From assembly GCA_023379825.1 (NCBI GenBank), contig JAMCPQ010000049.1:1-37451 (forward strand): DNA of 37,451 nucleotides, written 5' to 3'. Origin of the DNA: Thermoplasmatota archaeon (GTDB taxonomy: Archaea; Thermoplasmatota; Thermoplasmata; Thermoplasmatales; Thermoplasmataceae). The stretch's first letter is position 1. The number at the start of each line of letters is the position of its first letter. Below the pieces are notes generated by a model. It worked only from the letters and a program-made list of their open reading frames with translations, did not search any database and was not told where the DNA came from. A program made the position numbers and the translations under genes. Shown piece after piece: positions 8,082 to 15,388 of the stretch.

Positions 8082-9011
8082 CTATTCCATTCCAGGAATA
8101 CCAAGGGATTTGCTTATCTCCTTATATCTGTTCCTTATTGTTACCTCAGTCACACCGGACACTCTGGCAATCTCTTTCTGAGTCCTTGGTTTTCCAACCA
8201 TAACTGATGCGATATATATGGAGGCAGCTGCTACTCCTGTGGGGCCTTTTCCAGAGGAAATGCCTAGTTCAATTGATTTTCGTACAATGTCTTCACTCAC
8301 GATAATGGCCTGCTTATCCAGATCCAGCTTGCTACAGAACTGAGCAACATATGAATAGGGAGTAGTGGGTTTTAGATTGAGGCTGAGCTCCTTTGCAAGA
8401 TGCCTGTAGGCTTTTCCTATCTTTTTCTTGTTGACTTCAGAGGCTTTTGATATTTCATCCAGGGTCCTTGGTAGATTAACCATTCTGCAAGCCGCATAGA
8501 TGGATGCACATACTATGCTTTCAATGCTTCTCCCTCTGATCAGATTCTTTTCAACTGCTCTTCTGTATATAAGTGCCGCAGTTTCCTTAATATCCTTCGG
8601 GATACCAAGTTTTGCTCCGTTATCGTTCAGCATCTGCAATGCCAGAGAAAGGTTTCTCTCCGCTGCATTGCTTACACGAATCCTCTGATGCCATTTTCTC
8701 ACTCTATAAATCTGTGCCCTGTTCTTGTGTGGGATACGCTTACCATAATAATCCTTATTTGACCATGAAATCTCAGTTGCCAGACCTTTATCATGGCTCA
8801 AAAACGTCATTGGAGAACCAGTCCTTGCCCTTCTATCATCCTGCTCAGAATCAAAGGCACGCCACTCAGGTCCCTGGTCAATAAAAGAATCCTCCAGGAC
8901 CATTCCACAGTCGTTACAAATCAATTCCCCCCTTTCATAATCCCTAATCAAATGTTCTGAGCTGCACTCAGGGCATTTTTTGGTAATGTCATGATCAATA
9001 TTCGGAGCCAT
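8082..9011 (-). CDS. tfb: Transcription initiation factor TFB (paralogue 1)
   Basis: A 309-residue archaeal TFIIB. The N-terminal zinc ribbon has Cys13, Cys16, Cys32 and Cys35 (CPEC...CNDC), followed by the B-reader/linker segment [23 protein letters not shown]. Two cyclin-like repeats follow (about 105-200 and 205-300), ending in the BRE-contacting helix-turn-helix [23 protein letters not shown]. It bridges TBP-TATA and RNA polymerase. It is co-oriented with guaA (4-nt gap) and divergent from a second TFB preceded by gar1. Linker and recognition helix are nearly the same in both paralogues, so promoter preference is probably similar; differences lie in the cyclin repeats. A GGTGT ribosome site lies just before the ATG. 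Confidence 0.97.
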   Translation of the reverse strand: MAPNIDHDITKKCPECSSEHLIRDYERGELICNDCGMVLEDSFIDQGPEWRAFDSEQDDRRARTGSPMTFLSHDKGLATEISWSNKDYYGKRIPHKNRAQIYRVRKWHQRIRVSNAAERNLSLALQMLNDNGAKLGIPKDIKETAALIYRRAVEKNLIRGRSIESIVCASIYAACRMVNLPRTLDEISKASEVNKKKIGKAYRHLAKELSLNLKPTTPYSYVAQFCSKLDLDKQAIIVSEDIVRKSIELGISSGKGPTGVAAASIYIASVMVGKPRTQKEIARVSGVTEVTIRNRYKEISKSLGIPGME

Positions 9012-9300
9012 TATTACACCTATTAGTTTTAAGTACCCACATCTTTATCTCTATTAAATCTTTTCGGAAAAAACTTCCCTATCCTTGAGAGGTTCTATTT
9101 TCAACACACCATATTAAGTCCTATGGAAAGAGATTTCACGTCCCTGAGTTATGCTTGACTCTGATGCAATTCAGTTCCTTGAAACCAGTGTGACCCCTGT
9201 AAAAATACTTTATACAAATTGATAAATAGTCTAATTTCCCATCTCATGTATAATTAAAAAAATCATGGAGTCGAGAAACAATCGATCAGGAGAACACGAG

Positions 9301-9354
9301 ATGAATGGTATTCGTTCCACATATCAACCCATGTCAACATTAGTAAACCCATAG
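9301..9354 (+). CDS. Possible 17-residue leader peptide
   Basis: ATG to TAG encodes MNGIRSTYQPMSTLVNP. A TCAGGAG-like ribosome site ends nine bases upstream, and a TATA-like tataattaaa lies about 50 bp upstream. A perfect 9-bp inverted repeat spans the stop codon, which is reminiscent of a leader-peptide arrangement. An 18-codon frame arises easily by chance, so this is listed as a candidate only. Confidence 0.2.
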   Translation: MNGIRSTYQPMSTLVNP

Positions 9355-9364
9355 ATTTACTAAT
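9339..9364. repeat. Perfect 9-bp inverted repeat upstream of gar1
   Basis: ATTAGTAAA - cccataga - TTTACTAAT. As RNA it is a 9-bp hairpin with an 8-nt loop; as DNA it is a two-fold site. It is 111 bp upstream of the gar1 start and spans the stop of the tiny ORF. Confidence 0.5.
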
Positions 9365-9380
9365 TCCACAATCACTCATA

Positions 9381-9402
9381 TGGTATTCAAACAGGAATAC
9401 CA
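9381..9402. repeat. Perfect 8-bp inverted repeat TGGTATTC, third copy nearby
   Basis: TGGTATTC - aaacag - GAATACCA. The same octamer, within the identical nonamer ATGGTATTC, occurs again at 9305-9313 in direct orientation, 75 bp upstream. Three copies of an octamer within 100 bp of a TFB/gar1 promoter suggest a regulator site or RNA structure. The sequence identity is read directly; function is unknown. Confidence 0.5.
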
Positions 9403-9447
9403 ATGTTTTAATATAGTGATAATTTGAATTAAGACTTTTGCGTTAAA

Positions 9448-9455
9448 TTTATATA
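9448..9455 (+). promoter_or_regulatory. TATA box of the gar1-tfb unit
   Basis: tttatata lies 20-27 bp before the gar1 ATG, the spacing expected for a leaderless archaeal transcript. No Shine-Dalgarno site precedes gar1, which agrees with that. Confidence 0.6.
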
Positions 9456-9474
9456 GTTTACTCTGATATATGAT

Positions 9475-9699
9475 ATGATGAAAGTTCCCGCAAGAATAAC
9501 GCAGAGACTTGACAATCAGGTAATAGTTAAAATGGAGGGCTGCCCGAAGCTGAAGTCCAGAGTACTGGACAGCACAGGCAGGAACATTGGAAAACTCATA
9601 AGAATATTTGGGCCGGTTAAATCACCCTATGGTCTTGTTGCAGTTAACACTCAGATTGAAGACGGGAACGATCTGTTCATCGAATATAAGGAGGTGTAA
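9475..9699 (+). CDS. gar1: H/ACA RNP component Gar1
   Basis: A 74-residue small beta-barrel protein. [23 protein letters not shown] is the Gar1/Naf1 core signature (family pattern G.IdEIFGPV..PY..V). Gar1 binds Cbf5 in H/ACA ribonucleoproteins and stimulates guide-RNA-directed pseudouridylation of rRNA. Length matches archaeal Gar1, which lacks the eukaryotic glycine/arginine-rich tails. Two adjacent ATG codons start the frame; the second (9478) is equally possible. It is two bases ahead of a TFB gene, and its last codons carry the TFB Shine-Dalgarno site. Gar1 next to TFB is a pairing I recall as recurrent in archaeal genomes. Confidence 0.9.
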   Translation: MMKVPARITQRLDNQVIVKMEGCPKLKSRVLDSTGRNIGKLIRIFGPVKSPYGLVAVNTQIEDGNDLFIEYKEV

Positions 9700-9701
9700 T
9701 A

Positions 9702-10664
9702 ATGTCTGGTGAAATTGAGAAGAATGAAAAGAAGAAGGATATAGAAGAGATAGATAAGTGCCCGGAATGCGGTTCCACACAGTTAGTAAGAGACTACGAG
9801 AGGGGTGAGCTGATATGCAACAACTGCGGCCTTGTAATCGATGACAGTTTCATAGATCAGGGTCCCGAATGGAGAGCATTCGACTCAGAGCAGTCAGAAT
9901 CAAGAGCCAGAACAGGATCCCCAATGACTTTCACCATTCATGATAAGGGATTATCCACCGATATTTCCTGGAAGAACAAGGACTCGTATGGAAAATCTAT
10001 TCCTACAAGAAACAGAGCACAGCTCTACAGATTAAGGAAGTGGCAGAAGAGAATCAAGGTATCCAACGCTGCGGAAAGAAATCTGTCCCAGGCTCTTCAG
10101 GAGCTTGAGAGAATGGCTTCAAATCTAAGCATCCCAAACGATGTAAGGGAGACTGCTGCAGTCATATACAGAAAGGCTGTCAAACAGAACATGATCAGGG
10201 GAAGGAGTATCGAGGGAGTTGTCGCAGGATCCATATACGCAGCCTGCAGAATCACCAATGTACCCAGAACTCTTGATGAGATTGCATCCGTTACCAGAGT
10301 CAAGAAGAAGGAGATTGGCAGAACCTACAGAATAATGAGCAGGTTCCTCAAACTGAACATTATGCCATCAAAACCTGATGACTATGTGAACAGGTTCTGC
10401 AGCAAACTCAAACTGTCTATGGAGGCAAGGAAGAGGGCCACAGAGATACTTAAGATGGCTCAGGAGCATGACCTCACATCGGGAAAGGGTCCAACAGGTG
10501 TAGCTGCTGCAGCAATATATATAGCATCTCTGCTCACAGAGGAGAGAAGAACTCAGAGATCAGTTGCAGAAGTGGCAGGAGTAACAGAAGTTACTATCAG
10601 AAACAGATACAAGGAACTTACTGAGAAACTATCACTGAAGATGGAGGGGGAACCTCCACTATAA
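9702..10664 (+). CDS. tfb: Transcription initiation factor TFB (paralogue 2)
   Basis: A 320-residue TFIIB with an acidic/basic N-terminal tail before the zinc ribbon (Cys20, Cys23, Cys39, Cys42). The conserved [13 protein letters not shown] linker and two cyclin repeats follow. The final [26 protein letters not shown] should contact the BRE. Within the gar1 end, GGAGGTG precedes the ATG at optimal spacing, so translation is coupled to gar1. Compared with paralogue 1, the linker through residue about 120 is highly similar, while the helices of both repeats differ more. This suggests an old duplication kept for separate roles. Its 3' end overlaps the convergent pcc1 gene by 6 bp and contains a stem followed by a T8 run. 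Confidence 0.97.
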   Translation: MSGEIEKNEKKKDIEEIDKCPECGSTQLVRDYERGELICNNCGLVIDDSFIDQGPEWRAFDSEQSESRARTGSPMTFTIHDKGLSTDISWKNKDSYGKSIPTRNRAQLYRLRKWQKRIKVSNAAERNLSQALQELERMASNLSIPNDVRETAAVIYRKAVKQNMIRGRSIEGVVAGSIYAACRITNVPRTLDEIASVTRVKKKEIGRTYRIMSRFLKLNIMPSKPDDYVNRFCSKLKLSMEARKRATEILKMAQEHDLTSGKGPTGVAAAAIYIASLLTEERRTQRSVAEVAGVTEVTIRNRYKELTEKLSLKMEGEPPL

Positions 10665-10683
10665 TTCCCTCATCATTTTTTTT
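10642..10683 (+). terminator. Stem plus T8 run at the end of TFB-2
   Basis: TGGAGG-GGGAA-CCTCCA forms a perfect 6-bp stem inside the last TFB codons, followed 17 bases later by eight consecutive T. Oligo-T tracts end transcription in archaea. The T run lies inside the 3' end of the convergent pcc1 gene. Confidence 0.5.
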
Positions 10684-10880
10684 GAAATCTCATAACATCT
10701 AAGAATATCCTCTGAAATGCTGTAAATTGAGGAAATTTTGAGGTTTTCAACGTTAACAGTCATCGCTCCATTATCCACTGAAACTTTTATGTCGCTGTTA
10801 TTGTCGGGATCAAGTGAAGATGCTGCATTCTTCAATATTTCAGGTTCATCATTTATAATTATTTTTAGAGAAACGCTCAC
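10659..10880 (-). CDS. pcc1: KEOPS subunit Pcc1-like protein
   Basis: A 73-residue protein. It has the short alpha/beta layout of archaeal Pcc1: [27 protein letters not shown], then a beta-strand stretch [40 protein letters not shown]. The SLDPDN segment and the long C-terminal helix match the CTAG/Pcc1 family. Pcc1 is the dimerisation subunit of KEOPS, which makes t6A at position 37 of ANN-decoding tRNAs. The start is GTG with no Shine-Dalgarno site; an AT-rich block centred 26 bp upstream suggests a leaderless transcript. It is convergent with TFB-2 and divergent from tRNA-Leu. Assignment is from pattern only, as the protein is short. Confidence 0.7.
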   Translation of the reverse strand: MSVSLKIIINDEPEILKNAASSLDPDNNSDIKVSVDNGAMTVNVENLKISSIYSISEDILRCYEISKKMMREL

Positions 10881-10900
10881 GTCCTGAATATAGGAAAGTG

Positions 10901-10913
10901 AAATAAATTAATT
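10901..10913. promoter_or_regulatory. Shared AT box between pcc1 and tRNA-Leu
   Basis: aaataaattaatt is centred about 25 bp upstream of both the pcc1 GTG (minus) and the first base of tRNA-Leu (plus). One near-palindromic AT block may serve as TATA box in both directions. Confidence 0.45.
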
Positions 10914-10930
10914 CCCAATCAGGTCAGGAA

Positions 10931-11015
10931 GCTGAGGTTGCCGAGCCAGGTTAAAGGCGACAGACTCAAGATCTGTTTCCGAAGGGATCCGCCGGTTCGA
11001 ATCCGGCCCTCAGCA
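10931..11015 (+). tRNA. tRNA-Leu (CAA anticodon)
   Basis: The full cloverleaf folds by eye. Acceptor GCTGAGG pairs with CCTCAGC, and the D-stem GCC pairs with GGC. The anticodon arm is ACAGA-CTCAAGA-TCTGT, giving anticodon CAA. A long variable arm marks type II, and the T-arm is GCCGG-TTCGAAT-CCGGC. The discriminator is A, as expected for leucine. No intron is present and the 3' CCA is not encoded. A T-rich tract follows. Confidence 0.96.
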
Positions 11016-11030
11016 TATTTCTATTTTTCC
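11016..11030 (+). terminator. T-rich tract after tRNA-Leu
   Basis: Directly after the discriminator base the sequence is tatttctatttttcc, containing T3 and T5 runs. This is a typical archaeal oligo-T stop for a tRNA transcript. Confidence 0.5.
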
Positions 11031-11119
11031 TTTCAACATAAATCAATACAGAATTCATTGACAGGATATTGCTGTTAAATTAAGAGAAATATGGGCTATA
11101 TGAACAGGATGGCATGAAT

Positions 11120-12697
11120 CTAGGGACTTGGGACTTCTATTATGCAGACCCTGTCTGATTTCAGAGATTCCATCAGAGCCTTTCTAAAGTCCTCCGGACC
11201 CTCACATCTGAAGTAATTTGCATTGAAGCTGTGTGCCAGCAATTTGAAATCAGGGTTGGTGAAAGATATGTATTCTGGCTTGTAACCTGAGTCCTCCTGT
11301 TTCTGCTTGATAAGTCCATAGGACCCATTGTTCAGAACAACAATCGTGAATGCCAGTTTCAATCTGGAAGCTGTTTCCAGTTCCTGCAAATTCATAAGGA
11401 AGCCGCCGTCACCAGTAACTGATACAACGTTATCATCTGGCCTTAGCAGCTTGGCTGATACTGCGGCAGGAAGAGAACCACCCATGGAGGCAAAACCATT
11501 GTAGATGATGGTCCTGTTAGGGGTTGACGGATGATACCATCGTGCCACCCAAACCTTGTGTATTCCCACATCTGAGATGAGGGTACTGTCAGGAGGCAGA
11601 TCATCTGTAAGAACCTTCATAATTCCCCTGGGTATCCTGTGCACTGCATCGCTGCTGTTGTTCAGCTCTGCAAGCCTTTTCTCTCTTATACCGTCATGTA
11701 TTGAAGTATCTGATCTGCGCTTGACAAGGCTGGTGAGCCTGCCAACTGTAACAGAAATGTCCCCTACAAGGTCTATTTCAACTGGAAAGTGTTCATCAGT
11801 CTCTGCGGCAGACGTATGAATGTTAATGATTTTCCTCTTTGAATCAGAATTCCAGGTAATGGGATCATATTCCACCAGATCGAATCCGATAGCAATCACA
11901 AGGTCAGCTGCATGCAGAGGCCTCATTCCTGGAGGGTATGGTTTTCCACCTACAACAAAAAGATTCCGAGGATGTTTGAATGGTATGACCCCCTTTGCCA
12001 TGAATGTAGAAACAACCGGAATGTTGCATGTGTCCACAAATCTGCTGACGGAATCCCACGCCTTTGATCTGATGACACCGTTTCCAACCAGTATTATTGG
12101 CCTTAAGGAAGCATTGATAATTTTCGCAGACTCTTCAATTTGCTTTCCAACTGATTCATAGACAACCTTTTCAGGGATGTAAAGCGGCGAAAGTTCTCCC
12201 ATCTCTTCCCTTGCGACATCTTCAGGAAGCTGAATATGAGATGCACCCGGCTGTTCAGAAGTTGATGCCTGAAAGGCTTTTCTTATGATTTCCGGGATTG
12301 CCTCCGATACGATCACGGCTGCATTGTATTTTGTTATACCTGAAAAAAGCTTCAGAGTATCTATGTTCTGATGTGATTCCTTGTGCAACCTGTCTCTCGA
12401 TGCCTGTCCTGTGATAGCCACTACAGGTACCTTATCGAGATGAGCGTTGGCTACACCGGTTACAAGGTTTGTTGCACCAGGGCCAAGGGTTGAAAGGCAT
12501 ACTCCAGGCTTTCCGGTAAGCCTTCCATAGGTGTCAGCCATAAAAGCAGCACCCTGTTCATGTCTGCAAAGTATGAATCTTATGCTGGACCTTGAAATAG
12601 AATCAACCAGGTCAATGTTTTCCTCTCCAGGTATACCAAAAATGAACTGAACTCCCTCATTTTCAAGGCATTTAACAAAAAGGTCACTGGCTCTCAT
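11120..12697 (-). CDS. AlsS-like acetolactate synthase (TPP enzyme)
   Basis: A 525-residue ThDP enzyme of the acetohydroxyacid synthase superfamily. The N-terminal domain has FGIPGEENIDLVD and the catalytic Glu in CRHEQGAAFMADTYGR, then TLGPGATNLVTGVANAHLDKVPVVAITGQ. The segment ESHQNIDTLKLFSGITKYN resembles catabolic, FAD-independent AlsS rather than biosynthetic IlvB, which has an AFQE-type segment there. The ThDP/Mg motif GDGGFLMNLQELETASRLKLAFTIVVLNNGSYG lies near residue 430. It should condense two pyruvates to acetolactate, although a decarboxylase or carboligase with another substrate cannot be excluded. No regulatory small subunit or acetolactate decarboxylase is adjacent. It lies downstream of an aldehyde dehydrogenase and a P450 gene and has its own TATA-like ttttatt. 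Confidence 0.75.
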   Translation of the reverse strand: MRASDLFVKCLENEGVQFIFGIPGEENIDLVDSISRSSIRFILCRHEQGAAFMADTYGRLTGKPGVCLSTLGPGATNLVTGVANAHLDKVPVVAITGQASRDRLHKESHQNIDTLKLFSGITKYNAAVIVSEAIPEIIRKAFQASTSEQPGASHIQLPEDVAREEMGELSPLYIPEKVVYESVGKQIEESAKIINASLRPIILVGNGVIRSKAWDSVSRFVDTCNIPVVSTFMAKGVIPFKHPRNLFVVGGKPYPPGMRPLHAADLVIAIGFDLVEYDPITWNSDSKRKIINIHTSAAETDEHFPVEIDLVGDISVTVGRLTSLVKRRSDTSIHDGIREKRLAELNNSSDAVHRIPRGIMKVLTDDLPPDSTLISDVGIHKVWVARWYHPSTPNRTIIYNGFASMGGSLPAAVSAKLLRPDDNVVSVTGDGGFLMNLQELETASRLKLAFTIVVLNNGSYGLIKQKQEDSGYKPEYISFTNPDFKLLAHSFNANYFRCEGPEDFRKALMESLKSDRVCIIEVPSP

Positions 12698-12759
12698 ATC
12701 ATCACAATGCTATTGCTCAAAAGAATAAAAGTGTTGCAGAAATGTAAGAAAATTAAGGG

Positions 12760-14085
12760 TCAAGGATTTCTCTGTGACCAGACAGTTTTAACATTGGTGA
12801 ATTCCAGCATTCCGTATCTTGAGAGTTCCCTTCCATAGCCGCTCTTTTTGACTCCTCCAAATGGGAGTCTGGGATCTGACGCTACTATGTGGTTCACAAA
12901 AACCATTCCTGCTTTTATTTCCGGAATCAGTCTGGCAGCCTCCTCAGGATCTCCCCATATGGAGGAGCCCAGACCAAATGGAGTCTCGTTTGCAATTCTG
13001 ACGCACTCATCATCGTTTCTGAATTTCTTCAATATGGCGACAGGGCCAAACACCTCCTCGGTATATTTTTCCTCTGTTACTGCCAGAGTAGGAGGTACAA
13101 TGGCACCCTCATGGTTTCCGATTTCACTAACTTTGCCGATTGTGGACAGTTCTTTTATCTGCTTCCTCACGGTTTCGGCCTGCTCTGCCGAGGAAAGAGG
13201 GCCAAGAAAAGTTGAATCAGAAAGCTGGTCTCCCGTCCTGACTTTGCTGAATTCTTCAGACATCGCCTCATAGAACTGGTCAAAAATATCTTCGTGAACC
13301 AGAAAACGCTTTGAAGCGATGCAGCTCTGCCCGTTGTTCTGCAATCTCCCAAAGGCTGCATTTTTTGCTGTTTTTTCAATGTCTGCACTTTTGAGCACTA
13401 TAAAAGGATCTGAACCTCCAAGTTCAAGTACAGCTTTCTTAAGATTCTTTCCTGACTCCTGTGCAATCTGGGATCCAGCACCGGTGGAGCCTGTGAAGGA
13501 TACACCATCGGAGTACCTGATGGCTTCAAGCGATGATGCTCCTCTTGCCACTATTGTTCTGAAAATATCGGTCTCTGCTATCTCCTCGATCTTTTTAGCA
13601 GTGCCTGTCACAATGGATGCGTGTTTCAGAATGATCCCGTTACCAGCTGCCATTGCAGGAATCGCTGCTCTCATGGCCTGCCAGAGCGGATAATTCCATG
13701 GCATGATAAGAAAAACTGTTCCAAGGGGCTCAAAGCGGACATAACTCCTGTCAGCTTCAGTCTTTACGGGTTCGTCAGCAAGGAATTTCTTTGCATTGTC
13801 CACTGCATAATCAACGAGCCTGATGGTTTTGTTTATTTCTGCTCTGGACTGTGTTATGGACTTACCCATTTCAGAAGACATGAGTTTTGCGAGATCTTCC
13901 AGGTTTCTTTCCAGGGAAGGTTTGAGGCTTTTCTTCAGGTAGTTTAATCTTTCATCCACATCCTTTCCCCAGTCTTTCTGGGCAATGGAGACTGAATTGA
14001 ACTTTTCCTTTATCTGTTCTGTGGAATCCTCCTCGAACTCCGCCAATTTTTCCCCGGAATAGGGATTTACTGTTCTGACTGACAT
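12760..14085 (-). CDS. NAD(P)-dependent aldehyde dehydrogenase
   Basis: A 441-residue ALDH-superfamily enzyme, somewhat short because the N-terminal arm is reduced (starts SVRTVNPYSGEKLAEF). Motifs in order: MPWNYPLWQAMRAAIPAMAAGN with catalytic Asn, SFTGSTGAGSQIA for cofactor binding, general base Glu in AVLELGGSDPF, nucleophile Cys in NNGQSCIASKR, and EEVFGPV. The closest recognisable type is the short succinate-semialdehyde dehydrogenase (YneI) group. Because the window also encodes glucose dehydrogenase- and KDG aldolase-like enzymes, a glyceraldehyde dehydrogenase role in the non-phosphorylative Entner-Doudoroff route is a reasonable alternative. A TATA-like ctttatcc lies 23-31 bp upstream of the ATG, so it is probably transcribed on its own. 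Confidence 0.85.
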   Translation of the reverse strand: MSVRTVNPYSGEKLAEFEEDSTEQIKEKFNSVSIAQKDWGKDVDERLNYLKKSLKPSLERNLEDLAKLMSSEMGKSITQSRAEINKTIRLVDYAVDNAKKFLADEPVKTEADRSYVRFEPLGTVFLIMPWNYPLWQAMRAAIPAMAAGNGIILKHASIVTGTAKKIEEIAETDIFRTIVARGASSLEAIRYSDGVSFTGSTGAGSQIAQESGKNLKKAVLELGGSDPFIVLKSADIEKTAKNAAFGRLQNNGQSCIASKRFLVHEDIFDQFYEAMSEEFSKVRTGDQLSDSTFLGPLSSAEQAETVRKQIKELSTIGKVSEIGNHEGAIVPPTLAVTEEKYTEEVFGPVAILKKFRNDDECVRIANETPFGLGSSIWGDPEEAARLIPEIKAGMVFVNHIVASDPRLPFGGVKKSGYGRELSRYGMLEFTNVKTVWSQRNP

Positions 14086-14143
14086 AAAATCATATTGGTA
14101 TATCGGATAAAGATGTTTTGAATTGTATCTCAGATCTGTTAAT

Positions 14144-15292
14144 TCAGTTCTCCTTCTGAACCATCAATTTTCTGTATCCATACATTATATCGCTGTCCAG
14201 CCTGTCATCTGGGGAGGGCTTGATTACCCTGAGATTTCCATATCTTGCAGTTACTGTTTCCAGTGCAACTTTCGCTTCAAGGCGCGCTAGAGGTGCGCCA
14301 AGGCAGAAGTGCACGCCTTCTCCGAACGCAATATGACGGTTCTCTTTCCGATCCGGGATGAACTTTTCGGGCTCACTGAATATTTCCTCGTCCCTGTTTG
14401 CAGATCCAAGGAAGACGCTGACAAAATCTCCCCTGCCGATTTCAACGCCACCTATTGAGTAGTTCTCCTTTGCAACTCTTCTGGTAGATTGCACCGGAGA
14501 ACGGTATCTCAGGGATTCCTCTACTGTACTCTGAATCAGATATGGCTTTTCTTTGAGTAACTGGAATGTCCCGGGGTATTCTGAGAGTGTCAGTATGGAA
14601 TTTCCGATGAGGTTAGTGGTAGTTTCGTTCCCTGCTGCCAGTAGAAGTATTGAGAACCCTGTTATCTCCTGTTTTGTGAGTCTTTCTCCATCGACCTCTG
14701 ATTCTATGAGCAGACTGATAAGGTCATCACCAAGACTGTGCTTTCTCTCTTCTATCAGTTTTCCAAAATAATCAGACATCTCCTTCTGGAGGGCCATATC
14801 AACACCCATGCGTCCAAGATTCATAGCAAGTTTATCCGACCATTCCTTGAATCTTGTCATGTTCTCCTCAGGAACCCCCAGAATCCTGGATATTACAAGA
14901 ACAGGTAATGGATAGGAAAGTGAGGACACCAGGTCAAACACAGTATTCTTTTGCTGATCCAGCAGTCCTTCCGATATCTTCCTTATCTCCCCTTCGTAAC
15001 TCTGTATTCTTCTGGGTGTGAACGCCCTGTTCACAAGGTTCCTCATTTTTGTATGCTTCGGGGGGTCAAGTATGAGGATGCTGGGTGCAGCCATCATGTT
15101 CAACTGCGCCGCAACCTCCTTATCCATGAAATCTCTGAACTGGGATGAAAAAACTCTGAAATTTCCAAGAACCTCCTTGCAGTCATCATATCTGAACAGG
15201 AACACACTGTTACCATCTTTCACAACCGGTGCTTTGTTTCTCATCTCTCTGTACCATTCGAAGGGCTCATCACGATAATCTGGAATCTGCAT
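14144..15292 (-). CDS. Cytochrome P450
   Basis: A 382-residue soluble P450, the compact size of thermophilic archaeal CYP119 and CYP231. The I-helix oxygen-binding motif is LLAAGNETTTN, the K-helix ExxR is in EESLRYRSPVQSTRR, and the haem-binding loop is HIAFGEGVHFCLGAPLAR with the proximal Cys. There is no N-terminal membrane anchor. No ferredoxin or reductase gene adjoins it, so the electron donor is elsewhere. It is divergent from an MFS carrier and followed on the same strand by aldehyde dehydrogenase and AlsS-like genes. A TATA-like tttaattaaatatg about 25 bp before the ATG points to a leaderless transcript. The natural substrate is unknown. Confidence 0.95.
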   Translation of the reverse strand: MQIPDYRDEPFEWYREMRNKAPVVKDGNSVFLFRYDDCKEVLGNFRVFSSQFRDFMDKEVAAQLNMMAAPSILILDPPKHTKMRNLVNRAFTPRRIQSYEGEIRKISEGLLDQQKNTVFDLVSSLSYPLPVLVISRILGVPEENMTRFKEWSDKLAMNLGRMGVDMALQKEMSDYFGKLIEERKHSLGDDLISLLIESEVDGERLTKQEITGFSILLLAAGNETTTNLIGNSILTLSEYPGTFQLLKEKPYLIQSTVEESLRYRSPVQSTRRVAKENYSIGGVEIGRGDFVSVFLGSANRDEEIFSEPEKFIPDRKENRHIAFGEGVHFCLGAPLARLEAKVALETVTARYGNLRVIKPSPDDRLDSDIMYGYRKLMVQKEN

Positions 15293-15388
15293 TGTTTAGA
15301 ATTTCACACGCATATTTAATTAAATCAGGTCTGTATAAGAAATCCCATCTGATCCCTTTCTTTAAAATGCCAGGTACAATCACCCGAC

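Larger units (their letters stand above)
9012..9474. other. 463-bp intergenic region between the two TFB units
   Basis: No long ORF is present. The region contains TATA-like elements at 9209-9216 (tttataca), 9249-9258 (tataattaaa) and 9448-9455, two perfect inverted repeats (9339-9364 and 9381-9402), an extra copy of the second repeat's arm at 9306-9313, and an 18-codon ORF with a Shine-Dalgarno site. This is more structure than two ordinary promoters need. It could hold a small RNA, a long regulated leader or operators for TFB autoregulation. I did not find convincing C/D or H/ACA boxes. Confidence 0.5.

Noticed and set aside
9240-9474. C/D or H/ACA guide RNA next to gar1
   Set aside because: The hairpins lack a pseudouridylation pocket and a correctly spaced ACA, and no good C/D box pairs were found. 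Kept only as a generic structured region.
12848-13693. Plus-strand ORFs of 108-141 residues opposite the aldehyde dehydrogenase
   Set aside because: The minus-strand frame has all ALDH motifs; these are shadows.
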